DNA of 64,000 bases from JBMDXB01 sp048594975 (GCA_048594975.1 JBMDXQ010000027.1:62001-126000), one strand, 5' to 3'; numbered from the stretch's first letter, positions 35,428 through 44,735 are shown. Notes: generated from the letters alone by a model not told the origin. Numbers and translations are program-made.

Positions 35428-38400
35428 ATGTCCGCTCGTGTTTCGTTCTCAGCAACGCCGTTTCTTACCGCCGCCCTCATAACACTCACGCCAGCCGCCG
35501 CCGCCGCTCAGATCACGCCGTATTGCGGTCCTGTAGACGTCGTCTTCGCGATAGATGACACCGCGAGCATGTACACGGAGCTCGTCAGCGCCCAGCCGGG
35601 CGCGTTCAAGACGCGAATCCCGGCCATCCTGGATCGGATCCAGGCGTGCAGCGATCGAGATCCGCTCAACAACAGGTACGACTACCGTCTGGCGCTCGTC
35701 ACGTTCAAGGACGACATCGCCATCCGCCACAACTTCTCGGCCAACAACCGCTCCATCGTCGAGCCGACGATCCTCGGCCTGTTCGGCTCCGGTGGCAATC
35801 GCGAGGCGGACGCGTCGGACGAGGCGATTCGAACGATCGTACAGGCGCTCCCGGCGGCCGGGCGGCTCGGGCCGGACGGCACCCAGCGCCAGGACATCGA
35901 TTTCTTTCCGGCATTCCGCCCGCACGCGCTGAAGATCATCATCCTGGTCACCGACGATCCCCCCGGCGGCTTCTACGACAACAACGACGCCGTGCGCGAT
36001 CTCGAGGCCAGGCTGCGCGCCGACGAAGCGGCGGCTGCCGGTATCCGCATCGTGTCGGTCTTCACGCCCGAACAGCCGTACCAGGACGCCGCCGCCCCGA
36101 CGATGCGGTACTACGCCGACGCGACGCATGTCACGGCGGAGGATCAACTGCGGGCCTTCGTGAACACGGACGTGCCACATGCCGGTGACGGCATCCTCGC
36201 GTACTTGGAAGCGCTCCCGGCGCTGAACCGGCCGCCGGTCGCACGCTGCACCGACCGGCCGTTCAACGTCTATCCCGCCTGCCAGCCGGTCGCCGCCGAC
36301 ATCGATTTCGGCTCGTACGACCCCGACGGAAGCATCGCGTCGCGGGTGCAGTCACCGGCTGGCCCGTACCCGCACGGCGTCACGACCGTGACGCTCACCG
36401 TGACCGACAACCAGGACGGCACGGACAGCTGTTCGGCGCAGGTCGACGTGTTCGGCTGCGAGCCGGTCTTCAACCTGCCTGCGGCCATCGACGCCGAGGC
36501 GACCAGCGCCGCCGGCGCAGTCGTCAGTTATCCGCCGGTGACGGCCGAGGATTACAGCGGCACACCCATCGCCAACCCGGTGACCTGCATGCCTGCAAGC
36601 GGCTCCGTCTTCCCGCTCGGCGCCACGTCCGTGGTGTGCGAAGTCACCGACAGCCACGGCATCACCGGCAGGGACTCCTTCACCGTGACCGTAACGGATA
36701 CGACGCCGCCGGCACTGACGGTGCCCGCCAGCGTCAGCGTGCCGGCTACCAGCGGGTCGGGGGCGGTCGTGACCTACACGGCCACCGCCACCGACATCGT
36801 CGACGGTGCCGTCACCCCGGTGTGCTCGCCGGCGAGCGGAAGCCAGTTTTCCGTCGGCGCGACCACGGTGACGTGCACGGCGGCGGACACACGCGGCAAC
36901 TCGGGCAGCGGCAGCTTCACCGTGACGGTGACGGCTGGCGACACCTCGCCGCCCACGGTGACGGTGCCGGCCTCCATGGTGCTCGAGGCAACGGGACCCT
37001 CAGGGGCGATCGCCACGTTCACCGCCAGCGCCGCCGACGACGTCGACGGGCCGCTGCCCGCGACCTGCACGCCGGCGAGCGGCGGGACGTTCCCGATCGC
37101 CGCGACGACCGTGACGTGCTCGGCAACCGACAGCCACGGCAATACCGGCTCGGCGAGCTTCACCGTGACGGTGCGGGACGCGACGCCGCCGGCCGTCAGC
37201 GTTCCGCCGAACGCCACGCTCACCACGACGACGAACGCCCCGGTGGCGCACACGTTCGCCGCCACGGCGATGGACCTGGTCGATGGTCCGCTGGTTCCCA
37301 TCTGCATCCCGCCGAGCGGATCGCTCTTCCCCGTCGGCGCGACGACGGTCACCTGCACGGCATCCGACAGCCATGGCAACGCCGGCAGCGCCAGCTTCAC
37401 CGTGACCGTGACCCTGGTCGACACAACAGCACCGGTGGTCACCGTGCCGGACAACATGATCGTCGAGGCGAGCGGCCCCGCCGGCGCGGTCGTGACGTTC
37501 AGCGCCTCGGCCACAGACAACGTCGACGGAACCGTGCCGGCGACCTGCATGCCGGCGAGCGGGTCGACGTTCCCGATCGACCGGACGACAGTGACCTGCT
37601 CGTCCTCGGACGGCCACGGCAACACCGGTTCGGCGAGCTTCGACGTTCGGGTGCACGACACGACCCGGCCGACGGTCACGGTGCCCGCCGATGTCACGAT
37701 TCTCGCGCCGACACGAGACGGAGTGCCCTACACCTTCACCGCGACCGCGAGCGACGTGGTGGACGGAGCGATCGCGACCATCTGCACGCCGGCGAGCGGA
37801 TCGGTGTTCCCCGTCGGCACGACGACGGTGACCTGTACCGCGACCGATGCGCACGACAACGTCGGCAGCGCGAGCTTCGTCGTCACCGTCGTGCTCGACG
37901 ATTCCACGCCGCCGGTCGTGACAGTGCCGGCACCCATGACCGTCGAAGCCACCCGCGCCGGCGGAGCCATTGCGATCTTCACGGCCTCGGCCCTCGACAA
38001 TCTCGATGGCCCGCTGACGCCGACCTGCGTGCCGGCGAGCGGCAGTACCTTCCCGCTCGGCACGACCACCGTGACCTGCACGGCGACCGACGCACACGGC
38101 AACGTCGGCACCGCCAGCTTCACCGTCACGGTCGTCGACACCACGCCGCCGTTGATTGCCGTACCGACGGACACGACGCTCGCGCCGACCGGACCCGACG
38201 GGGCGACCTTCACCTACACGGCGACGGCGGTCGATGTCGTCGACGGCACCGTCGCCGTCGGCTGCACGCCCGCGAGCGGATCGCTCTTCCCGATCGGCAT
38301 GACGACGGTCACCTGCACGGCGACGGATGCGGCGGGGAATTTCGCGTCGCGTTCGTTCCGCGTCACCGTTGCCGTCCCTCCGCCTGACCCGCCGGCGGCG

Positions 38401-38676
38401 GTGCAGGTGGTCGAAACGGCGCGCGTGTCGGCGACCATCGCGTGGATGCCGGGCGCGGACAACCGGGCCGTCGCCTACCGCATCTACGAACTGGAACTGA
38501 GGGGTAACAGGGTGATCTGGCGACTGGTCGCGGACGGCGTGCAGGCCCTCTCGTACGTGATCGATCGGATAAGCAGGCCGAACGCCGTCCACACCTACGC
38601 GGTGACCGCGGTTGACGCGGCCGGCCTCGAGTCGGTGCGCAGCGCACCGGTCGAGGTGCTATTGCAGAGGAGGTGA
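35428..38676 (+). CDS. secreted VWA - HYR repeat - FnIII protein
   Basis: 1082 residues. The signal peptide is followed by a von Willebrand A domain (about 38-250) with MIDAS DDTAS at 43-47. Next come a PKD-like segment with CTDRPFNVYPAC, eight HYR (hyalin) repeats of about 80 residues (about 347-985), each with paired Cys and CTPASGS-F-P-G-TTVTCTATD-GN, and a C-terminal FnIII domain. ATG 35428 is preceded by GGGGAG. HYR proteins are extracellular and adhesive. Its place between two multicopper oxidases suggests a shared surface or matrix assembly. Enzymatic activity is not expected. Confidence 0.85.
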   Translation: MSARVSFSATPFLTAALITLTPAAAAAQITPYCGPVDVVFAIDDTASMYTELVSAQPGAFKTRIPAILDRIQACSDRDPLNNRYDYRLALVTFKDDIAIRHNFSANNRSIVEPTILGLFGSGGNREADASDEAIRTIVQALPAAGRLGPDGTQRQDIDFFPAFRPHALKIIILVTDDPPGGFYDNNDAVRDLEARLRADEAAAAGIRIVSVFTPEQPYQDAAAPTMRYYADATHVTAEDQLRAFVNTDVPHAGDGILAYLEALPALNRPPVARCTDRPFNVYPACQPVAADIDFGSYDPDGSIASRVQSPAGPYPHGVTTVTLTVTDNQDGTDSCSAQVDVFGCEPVFNLPAAIDAEATSAAGAVVSYPPVTAEDYSGTPIANPVTCMPASGSVFPLGATSVVCEVTDSHGITGRDSFTVTVTDTTPPALTVPASVSVPATSGSGAVVTYTATATDIVDGAVTPVCSPASGSQFSVGATTVTCTAADTRGNSGSGSFTVTVTAGDTSPPTVTVPASMVLEATGPSGAIATFTASAADDVDGPLPATCTPASGGTFPIAATTVTCSATDSHGNTGSASFTVTVRDATPPAVSVPPNATLTTTTNAPVAHTFAATAMDLVDGPLVPICIPPSGSLFPVGATTVTCTASDSHGNAGSASFTVTVTLVDTTAPVVTVPDNMIVEASGPAGAVVTFSASATDNVDGTVPATCMPASGSTFPIDRTTVTCSSSDGHGNTGSASFDVRVHDTTRPTVTVPADVTILAPTRDGVPYTFTATASDVVDGAIATICTPASGSVFPVGTTTVTCTATDAHDNVGSASFVVTVVLDDSTPPVVTVPAPMTVEATRAGGAIAIFTASALDNLDGPLTPTCVPASGSTFPLGTTTVTCTATDAHGNVGTASFTVTVVDTTPPLIAVPTDTTLAPTGPDGATFTYTATAVDVVDGTVAVGCTPASGSLFPIGMTTVTCTATDAAGNFASRSFRVTVAVPPPDPPAAVQVVETARVSATIAWMPGADNRAVAYRIYELELRGNRVIWRLVADGVQALSYVIDRISRPNAVHTYAVTAVDAAGLESVRSAPVEVLLQRR
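36470..38390 (+). repeat. eight HYR repeats in a two-repeat (about 480-base) higher-order pattern
   Basis: Repeats 3, 5 and 7 share EA(T/S)-GP-GA--FTASA-D--DG and STFPI features. Repeats 2, 4, 6 and 8 share T-TATA-D-VDG and SLFP-G with a two-residue longer junction in repeats 2, 4 and 6. The alternation indicates growth by duplication of a double repeat. Confidence 0.7.
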
Positions 38677-38717
38677 CCTGCCAGAATCGCCCGCTCTCAG
38701 AACGAGCTGTCCAGAGT

Positions 38718-38737
38718 CTGACGGCGCGCGCCGTCAG
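38718..38737. promoter_or_regulatory. 20-bp perfect palindrome before the second oxidase
   Basis: CTGACGGCGC/GCGCCGTCAG, a perfect dyad with no spacer, 38 bases upstream of ATG 38776 and 41 bases after the HYR gene stop. It could be an operator for the second oxidase or a terminator for the HYR gene; sequence alone does not decide. Confidence 0.5.
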
Positions 38738-38775
38738 GCATAAACCCACGCGTGCTGAGCCAGGAGGCTCACGGT

Positions 38776-40860
38776 ATGAAGAGGCGCGACTTCATTCGAC
38801 TCACGGCGGCGGCCGGAGCGGCGGCGATGCTCCCCTGGCAACGTACCGCGTACGCGGCGTTTGCGACGTCTCCGCCGCTCCTGAAGTTCGGTCCGAATCA
38901 GAAGCTCCGTTTGTTCGGCGTTGACATTCCCCCCGCGACACCCGTGGGCACACCCTACCCAGGTGTCGACTACTACGAGATCGCGATGCGGCAGTTCACT
39001 GATCAGCTGCATCCCGACCTCGGCCCGACCACCTTGCGCGGCTACCAGAACCTGGCCAGCACCGCGACCCCGAAACATCTCGAGGGTGTCATCCTTGCGC
39101 AGGTCAACAGGCCGGTCCGGATCAAGTGGTTCAACGAGTTTCCGACGGACATCCCGCTGCCGGTGGACCCGACCCTGATCGACCCGTACCAATTTGGCCA
39201 GTCGCTCGGAAACGACCGCGCGGCGCCACACCTGCACGGCGGACTCGTCCCGTGGCCGAGCGACGGCGGCCCGTTCCACTGGTTCTCGAACGGGGGCGCG
39301 GTGAAGGGCCCGTCGGTCCTGAACTGGTTGCCCGACGTGAACAACAACCTGACCGACGACTACTGGTATCCGAACATCCAGACGGCTCGATTCATGTGGT
39401 ATCACGACCACGCCGTCGGTCTCACGCGTTTGAACCCGTATCTCGGCCTGGCGAGCGGCTACGTCCTGACCGATCCGAGCGAGGGGCTTCTCGGTCCCAA
39501 CTCCTCCGGTGAACCGACGCTGATGCGGATGCTCGCCATCCCCGAGGGCGACCTCGCCCGCCAGGTGCACCTGGTGGTCCAGGACAAGATCTTCTCTCCG
39601 AACCCGTACGGGATCGGCAGCACCGGCGATCTCTGGTACCCGGATTTCTACGACACGGAGTTCTTCGGACCTGTCGCGAAGGGCAAGTTGCCATTGCCGA
39701 GCATCTCGCTCGTCCCCGAGTTCTGGGGCGACACGATGCTGATGAACGGCACCGTGTTCCCGTATTTCGACGTCGAGCCGCGGCGCTACCGCTTCCGGAT
39801 CCTGAACGCGTGCAACACCCGCGTCCTGAGCCTCCGGCTGCTCGGCTCGACGGGCAGACCCTTCCCGTTCAACGCGGAACCGGATCCTGCAAAGCCGGGT
39901 CCTGTCATGACGCTGATCGGCACCGAGGGCGGCTTCCTGGACGGCACCGTGGCGCCCAAGGGAGTCATCTACAACAACACCGCTGCGAACCCGCTGGTGC
40001 TGGCGCCGGCCGAACGCGCCGACATCATCGTCGACTTCTCGGAGCTGGCGAACGCGGCCACCCAGGGGAACCCGAACCAGGGTCCGTTGTGCGTCCTCCT
40101 GCACAACGATGCCCCGGTGCCCTTCCCCGGCGGCACCCCGCTGGCGGACTTCCACCCGGGGAACCGCAAGCTCGCCGTGGCACCCGCTCCGGGGTACGGC
40201 CCGAACACGCGGACGCTGCTGCAGTTCAGGGTGCACCCGCTCGGAGCGCTGACCGGCAACTCGACTCCTGACCCGGCGCCGGATCCCGCGTGGCAGCTCC
40301 CACCGTCGCCGATGCCACAGCAGACCGAACCTGGAACGAGGGACGTCGCGCTGTACGAGACGGTCGACGACTACGGGCGGCTGGCGCAGAACCTCGGGAC
40401 CCTGGCCGGACCGGCCGAACAGCTCGACCCGGCAACGGAGGTCGTGCAGGCGGGCACGGTGGAGGTCTGGCGCGTCTTCAACGTCAGTGCCGACACGCAC
40501 CCGATTCACTTTCACTACTTCAACGTGCGGGTGCTCAAGCGCGAGCCCTTCTCCTGGCGCGGCGGCATGCCGAACATCTCGGGCCAGCCGCTGCCGCCCG
40601 ATCCTGCGGAGCAGGGGTGGAAGGAAACCGTCAAGTTCAATCCCGGGGAGTGCACGACGCTGCTCGTGGAGATGCCGCTCACGAGCAACCTTGCACCAGC
40701 AGGTGTGACGATACCGAACAGCCCGCGTTCCGGCGACAACGGTCTCGGTGCGACCGGACACGAGTACGTGTGGCACTGCCATATCCTCGAGCACGAAGAG
40801 CACGACATGATGCGGCCGCTGGTCGTCCTGCCGGACACGCCTGCGGCGGCCAGACCGTGA
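38776..40860 (+). CDS. Tat-exported multicopper oxidase (CotA/bilirubin-oxidase-like)
   Basis: 694 residues. The twin-arginine signal MKRRDFIRLTAAAGAAA shows folded export with copper loaded in the cytoplasm. Ligand sets are HLH (152, 154), HDH (210, 212), HPIHFH (575-580) and WHCHILEHEEHDMM (His667, Cys668, His669, His673, Met678). All four motifs are intact, with the Met axial ligand at T1. The start ATG 38776 has AGGAGG at ideal spacing. It is a paralogue of the protein at 31577 (both carry a TTLRGY segment and the same domain order) but lacks FnIII domains. Confidence 0.92.
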   Translation: MKRRDFIRLTAAAGAAAMLPWQRTAYAAFATSPPLLKFGPNQKLRLFGVDIPPATPVGTPYPGVDYYEIAMRQFTDQLHPDLGPTTLRGYQNLASTATPKHLEGVILAQVNRPVRIKWFNEFPTDIPLPVDPTLIDPYQFGQSLGNDRAAPHLHGGLVPWPSDGGPFHWFSNGGAVKGPSVLNWLPDVNNNLTDDYWYPNIQTARFMWYHDHAVGLTRLNPYLGLASGYVLTDPSEGLLGPNSSGEPTLMRMLAIPEGDLARQVHLVVQDKIFSPNPYGIGSTGDLWYPDFYDTEFFGPVAKGKLPLPSISLVPEFWGDTMLMNGTVFPYFDVEPRRYRFRILNACNTRVLSLRLLGSTGRPFPFNAEPDPAKPGPVMTLIGTEGGFLDGTVAPKGVIYNNTAANPLVLAPAERADIIVDFSELANAATQGNPNQGPLCVLLHNDAPVPFPGGTPLADFHPGNRKLAVAPAPGYGPNTRTLLQFRVHPLGALTGNSTPDPAPDPAWQLPPSPMPQQTEPGTRDVALYETVDDYGRLAQNLGTLAGPAEQLDPATEVVQAGTVEVWRVFNVSADTHPIHFHYFNVRVLKREPFSWRGGMPNISGQPLPPDPAEQGWKETVKFNPGECTTLLVEMPLTSNLAPAGVTIPNSPRSGDNGLGATGHEYVWHCHILEHEEHDMMRPLVVLPDTPAAARP

Positions 40861-40888
40861 GAAGATAGAGCTATCGCACACGACGTTT

Positions 40889-40914
40889 CCCCGGCCCGCG
40901 CAAGCGGGCCGGGG
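40889..40914 (+). terminator. 10-bp GC hairpin after the second multicopper oxidase
   Basis: CCCCGGCCCG, loop CGCAAG, CGGGCCGGGG, 28 bases after the TGA. Preceded, not followed, by TTT, so on the minus strand it would have a short U run. Probable U-poor terminator. Confidence 0.55.
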
Positions 40915-40955
40915 AGCACAGGGACGCCGCCAGGCGTGCCCTCGACGCAGGCTCT

Positions 40956-42419
40956 ATGCCGACCAGCCTGAAGATCGTCACGGCTTGCGTAGTAGTCGTG
41001 GCGGCGTTTGCCGCCGGCCTCGCGATCGGGACCCGCTCGAGCCAGGAACAGGCGTCTCCAGAGCGTCTGATCCTGTACTGGCGCTGCCCGATGCACCCCG
41101 ACTACCGCGCCGACAAGGCGGGCACGGCACCCTGCTGCGGGATGGCGCTCGAACCGGTCTACGGCGACGGTTCGGGCAGCGGATCGCAGGACGTGCCTGC
41201 CGGCGCGATCCACATCTCCGCGGAAAAACAGCAGGCGATCGGCGTCCGGATTGGCATCGTCGAGCAGGCCTCAGGCGAACAGACGGTCCGCACCGTCGGA
41301 CGGGTCGCGGTCGACGAGCGACGCGTGTTTCGCATCAACGCCGCCACGCCCGGCTGGATCATCGACGCGATGTCGAATTCGGTCGGCAGCGTCGTCAAGG
41401 CGGACGAGGTGCTCGCGACGTTCTACGGGCGGGAGTTCCTCGGGGCGCAGCAGGCGTTCCTCTACGCGCTCGACGCCCGCGATCGGCAGCGCTCGCAGAC
41501 GGCGGCAGACGCACAGATGCAGTCGTCGAACACCCAGGTGCAGTCGGCGATGGACAACCTGCAGGCGCTCGGGATGAGCCCGACGCAGATCGCCGAGCTG
41601 GCGGAGACGCGCGAGAAGACGGGCACGATCGCGCTGCGCTCGCCGGTGACGGGTTTCATCGTCGAGCGCAACGTGACGGCGGGCCAGCGGTTCGACATCG
41701 GCGAGGAGCTGTACGTGATCGCGGACCTGCGCAAGGTCTGGATCCTCGCCGACATGTTCCAGTACGAAGCGAACTTCATCCGTCCGGCGCAGAAGGCTCG
41801 TATCGACCTGCCGGATCAGGGACGCTCGTTCGACGGACGCGTGAGCGAGGTGCTCCCGCGCTTCGACCCGGAAACACGCACGTTGAAAGTGCGCCTGGAG
41901 GTCGACAACCCTGGCTACACGCTGCGCCCGGACATGTTCGTCGACGTCTCCTTCCCGGTCACGCTGCCGGCCGCGGTCACGGTTCCCTCCGACGCGGTCG
42001 TCGATTCCGGGCTGCGCAAGACCGCGTTCGTGGCGCTTGGCGACGGCTACTTCGAGCCCCGGCGGATCGAGACCGGATGGCGCTTCGGCGACCGCGTGCA
42101 GATTCTGCGCGGGCTGATGCCGGGCGAACGGGTGGTCATCGCCGGCAATTTCCTGATTGACTCCGAAACGCGGCTCCGGGCCGCGGCGGCGGGCATCCGC
42201 GGCGATCCGGAGCACGACGTCATCTGCAGGATGGACGTCGATCGGGCGCGCGCCATGGCCGCGCGGCGCGTCAGTATGTACCAGGGCGCGGCGTACTACT
42301 TCTGCAGCGACGCCTGCAAGAAGACGTTCGACGCCGATCCCGCCAGACACGCTCGGCCTGGCGGAACGCCTGCTTCCGTTCCGGCCGCGCCGTCGCCCCG
42401 GAGTACCAGCCGTCCCTGA
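40956..42419 (+). CDS. cusB: CusB-type efflux adaptor with N-terminal metal-binding and C-terminal YHS domains
   Basis: 487 residues. A membrane anchor (about 5-22) precedes a heavy-metal-binding domain (YWRCPMHPDYRADKAGTAPCCGMALEPVY, about 42-70). The barrel-sandwich and hairpin follow, then PRFDPETRTLKVRLEVDNPGYTLRPDMFVDVSF and DSGLRKTAFVALGDGYFEPRRIETGWRFGD. A YHS-like tail (ICRMDVD...YYFCSDACKKTF) ends the protein; the usual CGM is CRM here. Complete and intact, it is the likely working partner of CusA at 27743, 10 kb upstream. The ribosome site before ATG 40956 is weak. Confidence 0.88.
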   Translation: MPTSLKIVTACVVVVAAFAAGLAIGTRSSQEQASPERLILYWRCPMHPDYRADKAGTAPCCGMALEPVYGDGSGSGSQDVPAGAIHISAEKQQAIGVRIGIVEQASGEQTVRTVGRVAVDERRVFRINAATPGWIIDAMSNSVGSVVKADEVLATFYGREFLGAQQAFLYALDARDRQRSQTAADAQMQSSNTQVQSAMDNLQALGMSPTQIAELAETREKTGTIALRSPVTGFIVERNVTAGQRFDIGEELYVIADLRKVWILADMFQYEANFIRPAQKARIDLPDQGRSFDGRVSEVLPRFDPETRTLKVRLEVDNPGYTLRPDMFVDVSFPVTLPAAVTVPSDAVVDSGLRKTAFVALGDGYFEPRRIETGWRFGDRVQILRGLMPGERVVIAGNFLIDSETRLRAAAAGIRGDPEHDVICRMDVDRARAMAARRVSMYQGAAYYFCSDACKKTFDADPARHARPGGTPASVPAAPSPRSTSRP

Positions 42420-42423
42420 TCAG

Positions 42424-43380
42424 ATGATTCGAATCGTCGACGAGCCAGCGCTGCGCGCCGCGATGACGCCTGCCCTGGCTGTGCACGCGATCCGCGACGC
42501 GTTCCGGGCCGACGGCGAGGGCCGCACGCACGTGCCGGCGGTGATCAATCTCGAGATTCCGACCGCGCAGGGCGAGTTCCACGTCAAGACGGCACACATC
42601 GAGGGCGTGCCGCGCGTCGCGGTGAAGATCGCGTCCGGCTTCTACGGCAACGCGGCACGCGGGCTGCCCACCGGCTCGGGCATCATCGCGGTCTTCGACG
42701 CCGCAACCGGTTTTCCCTCTGCCCTGCTGCTCGACAACGGGTTCCTCACCGACATCCGCACGGGTGCGGCCGGCGCCGTCGCGGCGGGCGCGCTCGCGCG
42801 CGCGCACGTCACGACGATCGGGGTCATCGGTTCCGGGATCCAGGCGCGGTGGCAGGTGCGATGCCTCCGCGAGGTGCGCCGCGTCGAGCGCGTCGTCGCC
42901 TGGAGCCCGACGGCCGAGCGGCTGTCCCGCTACTGCGCGGAGATGCGCGACGAGGGACTCGACGTGGTTGCCGCCGCTCGCGTCGAGGATGTCTGCCGCG
43001 CGGCGGACGTCCTGGTCACGGCCACGCCGGCGCGGGCGCCGCTCGTTCGCCCGGAGTGGCTGCACGACGGGATGCTGGTAATCGCCGTCGGCGCCGACGC
43101 GCCGGGCAAACAGGAGCTGGACGCCGGCTGCATTCGCCGCGCGGACCTGGTCGTCGTCGATCGACTCCCGCAGTGCGCCGCGTTCGGCGAGCTGAGGGCC
43201 GCGCTCGGGGAGGGGGTGTTGTCGATCGACGGCGTGCACGCGCAGCTTGGCGAGATCGTCGCGGGCCGGAAGGCGGGTCGCACCAGCGACCGCCAGATTG
43301 CCATCGCCGATCTGACCGGCGTGGGATTCCAGGACACGGCCATCGCCAGCGCCGCCCTCGAGCGATGCGCATCGGCCTGA
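42424..43380 (+). CDS. ornithine cyclodeaminase / mu-crystallin family protein
   Basis: 318 residues. The conserved VKIASGFYGN, LLLDNGFLTDIRTGAAGAVAA and Rossmann motif TIGVIGSGIQARWQVRCLR near residue 139 define the OCD/mu-crystallin family of NAD(P)-dependent amino- or imino-acid enzymes. Conserved lysine (VKIAS) and aspartate (LTDIRTG) positions are present. Substrate is not deducible (ornithine, alanine, lysine or ketimine reduction are all known). It starts five bases after the adaptor gene's stop. Confidence 0.85.
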   Translation: MIRIVDEPALRAAMTPALAVHAIRDAFRADGEGRTHVPAVINLEIPTAQGEFHVKTAHIEGVPRVAVKIASGFYGNAARGLPTGSGIIAVFDAATGFPSALLLDNGFLTDIRTGAAGAVAAGALARAHVTTIGVIGSGIQARWQVRCLREVRRVERVVAWSPTAERLSRYCAEMRDEGLDVVAAARVEDVCRAADVLVTATPARAPLVRPEWLHDGMLVIAVGADAPGKQELDAGCIRRADLVVVDRLPQCAAFGELRAALGEGVLSIDGVHAQLGEIVAGRKAGRTSDRQIAIADLTGVGFQDTAIASAALERCASA

Positions 43381-43814
43381 TCTCCGACACGCACGGACTG
43401 CTCCGCCCGGAGGCGGTGGCCGCGCTGCAGGGCGTCGAGCTGATCCTCCACGCCGGCGATGTCGGCGGGCTGCAGATCGTGGAGGACCTGTGGCGCATCG
43501 CGCCCGTGCACGCGGTCGCCGGTAATGTCGATCCGGCCGGGAGCTTTCCGCCGGAGATCGACCTGGATCTCGCTGGCGTGCGCGTGCACGTGAGCCACGG
43601 CCACGAGGTCGGCTCGCCCACGCCGGAGCGACTGGTGGCGCGCCATGCGGCCGACGTCCTCGTGTACGGGCACACCCACCGTGCGCTCATCCGCCGCCTC
43701 GGACGGACGCTGGTGATCAACCCGGGCGCCGCGGGACCGGCGCGGTTCCGGCTGACACCCTCGGTGGCGTTGCTGGACGTCCCCGCGTGCGAGGCGAGGA
43801 TCCTGCAGCTGTGA
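43365..43814 (+). CDS. YfcE/MJ0936-family metallophosphoesterase
   Basis: 149 residues with the full metallophosphoesterase set: ISDTHG (D-x-H), LHAGDVG (GD), AVAGNVD (GN-x-D), VSHGHEVG and YGHTHRALI (GHxH). It has the small single-domain size of this family, which hydrolyses phosphodiesters with Mn or Ni. ATG 43365 lies inside the end of the previous gene (16-base overlap), pointing to coupled translation. Confidence 0.85.
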   Translation: MRIGLISDTHGLLRPEAVAALQGVELILHAGDVGGLQIVEDLWRIAPVHAVAGNVDPAGSFPPEIDLDLAGVRVHVSHGHEVGSPTPERLVARHAADVLVYGHTHRALIRRLGRTLVINPGAAGPARFRLTPSVALLDVPACEARILQL

Positions 43815-43864
43815 CGACCGCGAAACGCACGCGGCAGCCATGCGGAGTCGCGGACAGCGGACGA

Positions 43865-43870
43865 TATGAT
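43865..43870 (+). promoter_or_regulatory. candidate leaderless -10 (TATGAT) for truA
   Basis: TATGAT, then TCCGCC, then GTG 43877. No Shine-Dalgarno lies between. It is among the clearest TANNNT-N6 examples in the window. Confidence 0.45.
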
Positions 43871-43876
43871 TCCGCC

Positions 43877-44735
43877 GTGCCCCGCTTCAAGCTGCTCATC
43901 GAGTATGCCGGCACGCGCTACAGCGGCTGGCAGATCCAGAAAAACGCCCGCAGCGTGCAGGGAGAGATCGACCGGGCGGTCCGCCAGGTGCTCGGGTCGT
44001 CGGGCGAACGACTCGCGTCGGCGCCTGCCAGAAGCGCGGCGACGCGGCGGCGGCACGGAGCGCCGCGCCGAGTTCGAGCTGTACGGATCCGGTCGCACCG
44101 ACGCCGGCATGCACGCGCTCGCGCAAGTGGCCCACCTGGAGGTGTACACCGCGCTGCCGCCCGAAACGCTGCGCCGGCGGCTGAACGACGAGCTCCCGGC
44201 CGACATCAACATCCGGACCATCACGAAGGTGCCGCACCGCTTTCACGCCCGGCACGATGCGATCGCACGGACGTACGTGTACCAGATCTCGCGGCGTCGC
44301 ACGGCGTTCGGCAAGCCATTCGTCTGGTGGGTTCGCGAGCCGCTCGACGTCGAGCGGATGCGCCGCGTGGCGGCCGCATTCGCCGGTCTGCAGGACTTCG
44401 CCGCGTTCACCGACGCCGACCCGCAGGAACGGTCCACCATCGTGCTGGTCGAACGCATCGACATCGTCGAGCGCGGCGCCCTGATTCTCATCCGCGTTCA
44501 GGGGTCGCACTTCCTCTGGAGGATGGTGCGGCGCATCGTCGGCGTGCTCGCCGCGGTCGGCCGGGGCGAGCTGCGCCAGGAAGACGCCGCGGCTCTGCTT
44601 GGCGGCGCGGATGCGCGGAGCGTGCCGACGCCAGCCGGGCTGACCGCGCCGGCCGCGGGCCTGTTCCTGGAACGCGTGCGCTACGAGGGTGATCCGCTCC
44701 CGGGACCGATCGTCCCGATGATGCTCATCGAATGA
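43877..44735 (+). pseudogene. truA: truA, tRNA pseudouridine(38-40) synthase, frameshifted
   Basis: The N-terminal part from GTG 43877 reads PRFKLLIEYAGTRYSGWQIQKNARSVQGEIDRAVRQVLG, which is clearly TruA. The catalytic segment FELYGSGRTDAGMHALAQ and everything after it (RFHARHDAIARTYVY, GSHFLWRMVRRIVG) is in another frame (codons starting at positions divisible by 3) up to 44735. The switch corresponds to one extra base (or two missing) between about 43995 and 44070. That stretch also contains about 25 extra codons of Ala/Arg-rich sequence not expected in TruA. The gene is either inactivated, or the assembly has an error in a GC-rich tract. Confidence 0.75.

Noticed and set aside
36636..38387. 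583-codon frame inside the HYR gene
   Set aside because: Arg/His-rich shifted-frame shadow that repeats because the HYR DNA repeats.
36470..38390. Regular repeats considered as a CRISPR or satellite array
   Set aside because: Period of about 240 bases, in frame, encoding HYR domains; no short identical repeats with unique spacers.
43995..44070. Programmed frameshift in truA
   Set aside because: No slippery heptamer with downstream structure or internal Shine-Dalgarno stands out, and TruA is not known to use recoding; indel or error is simpler.
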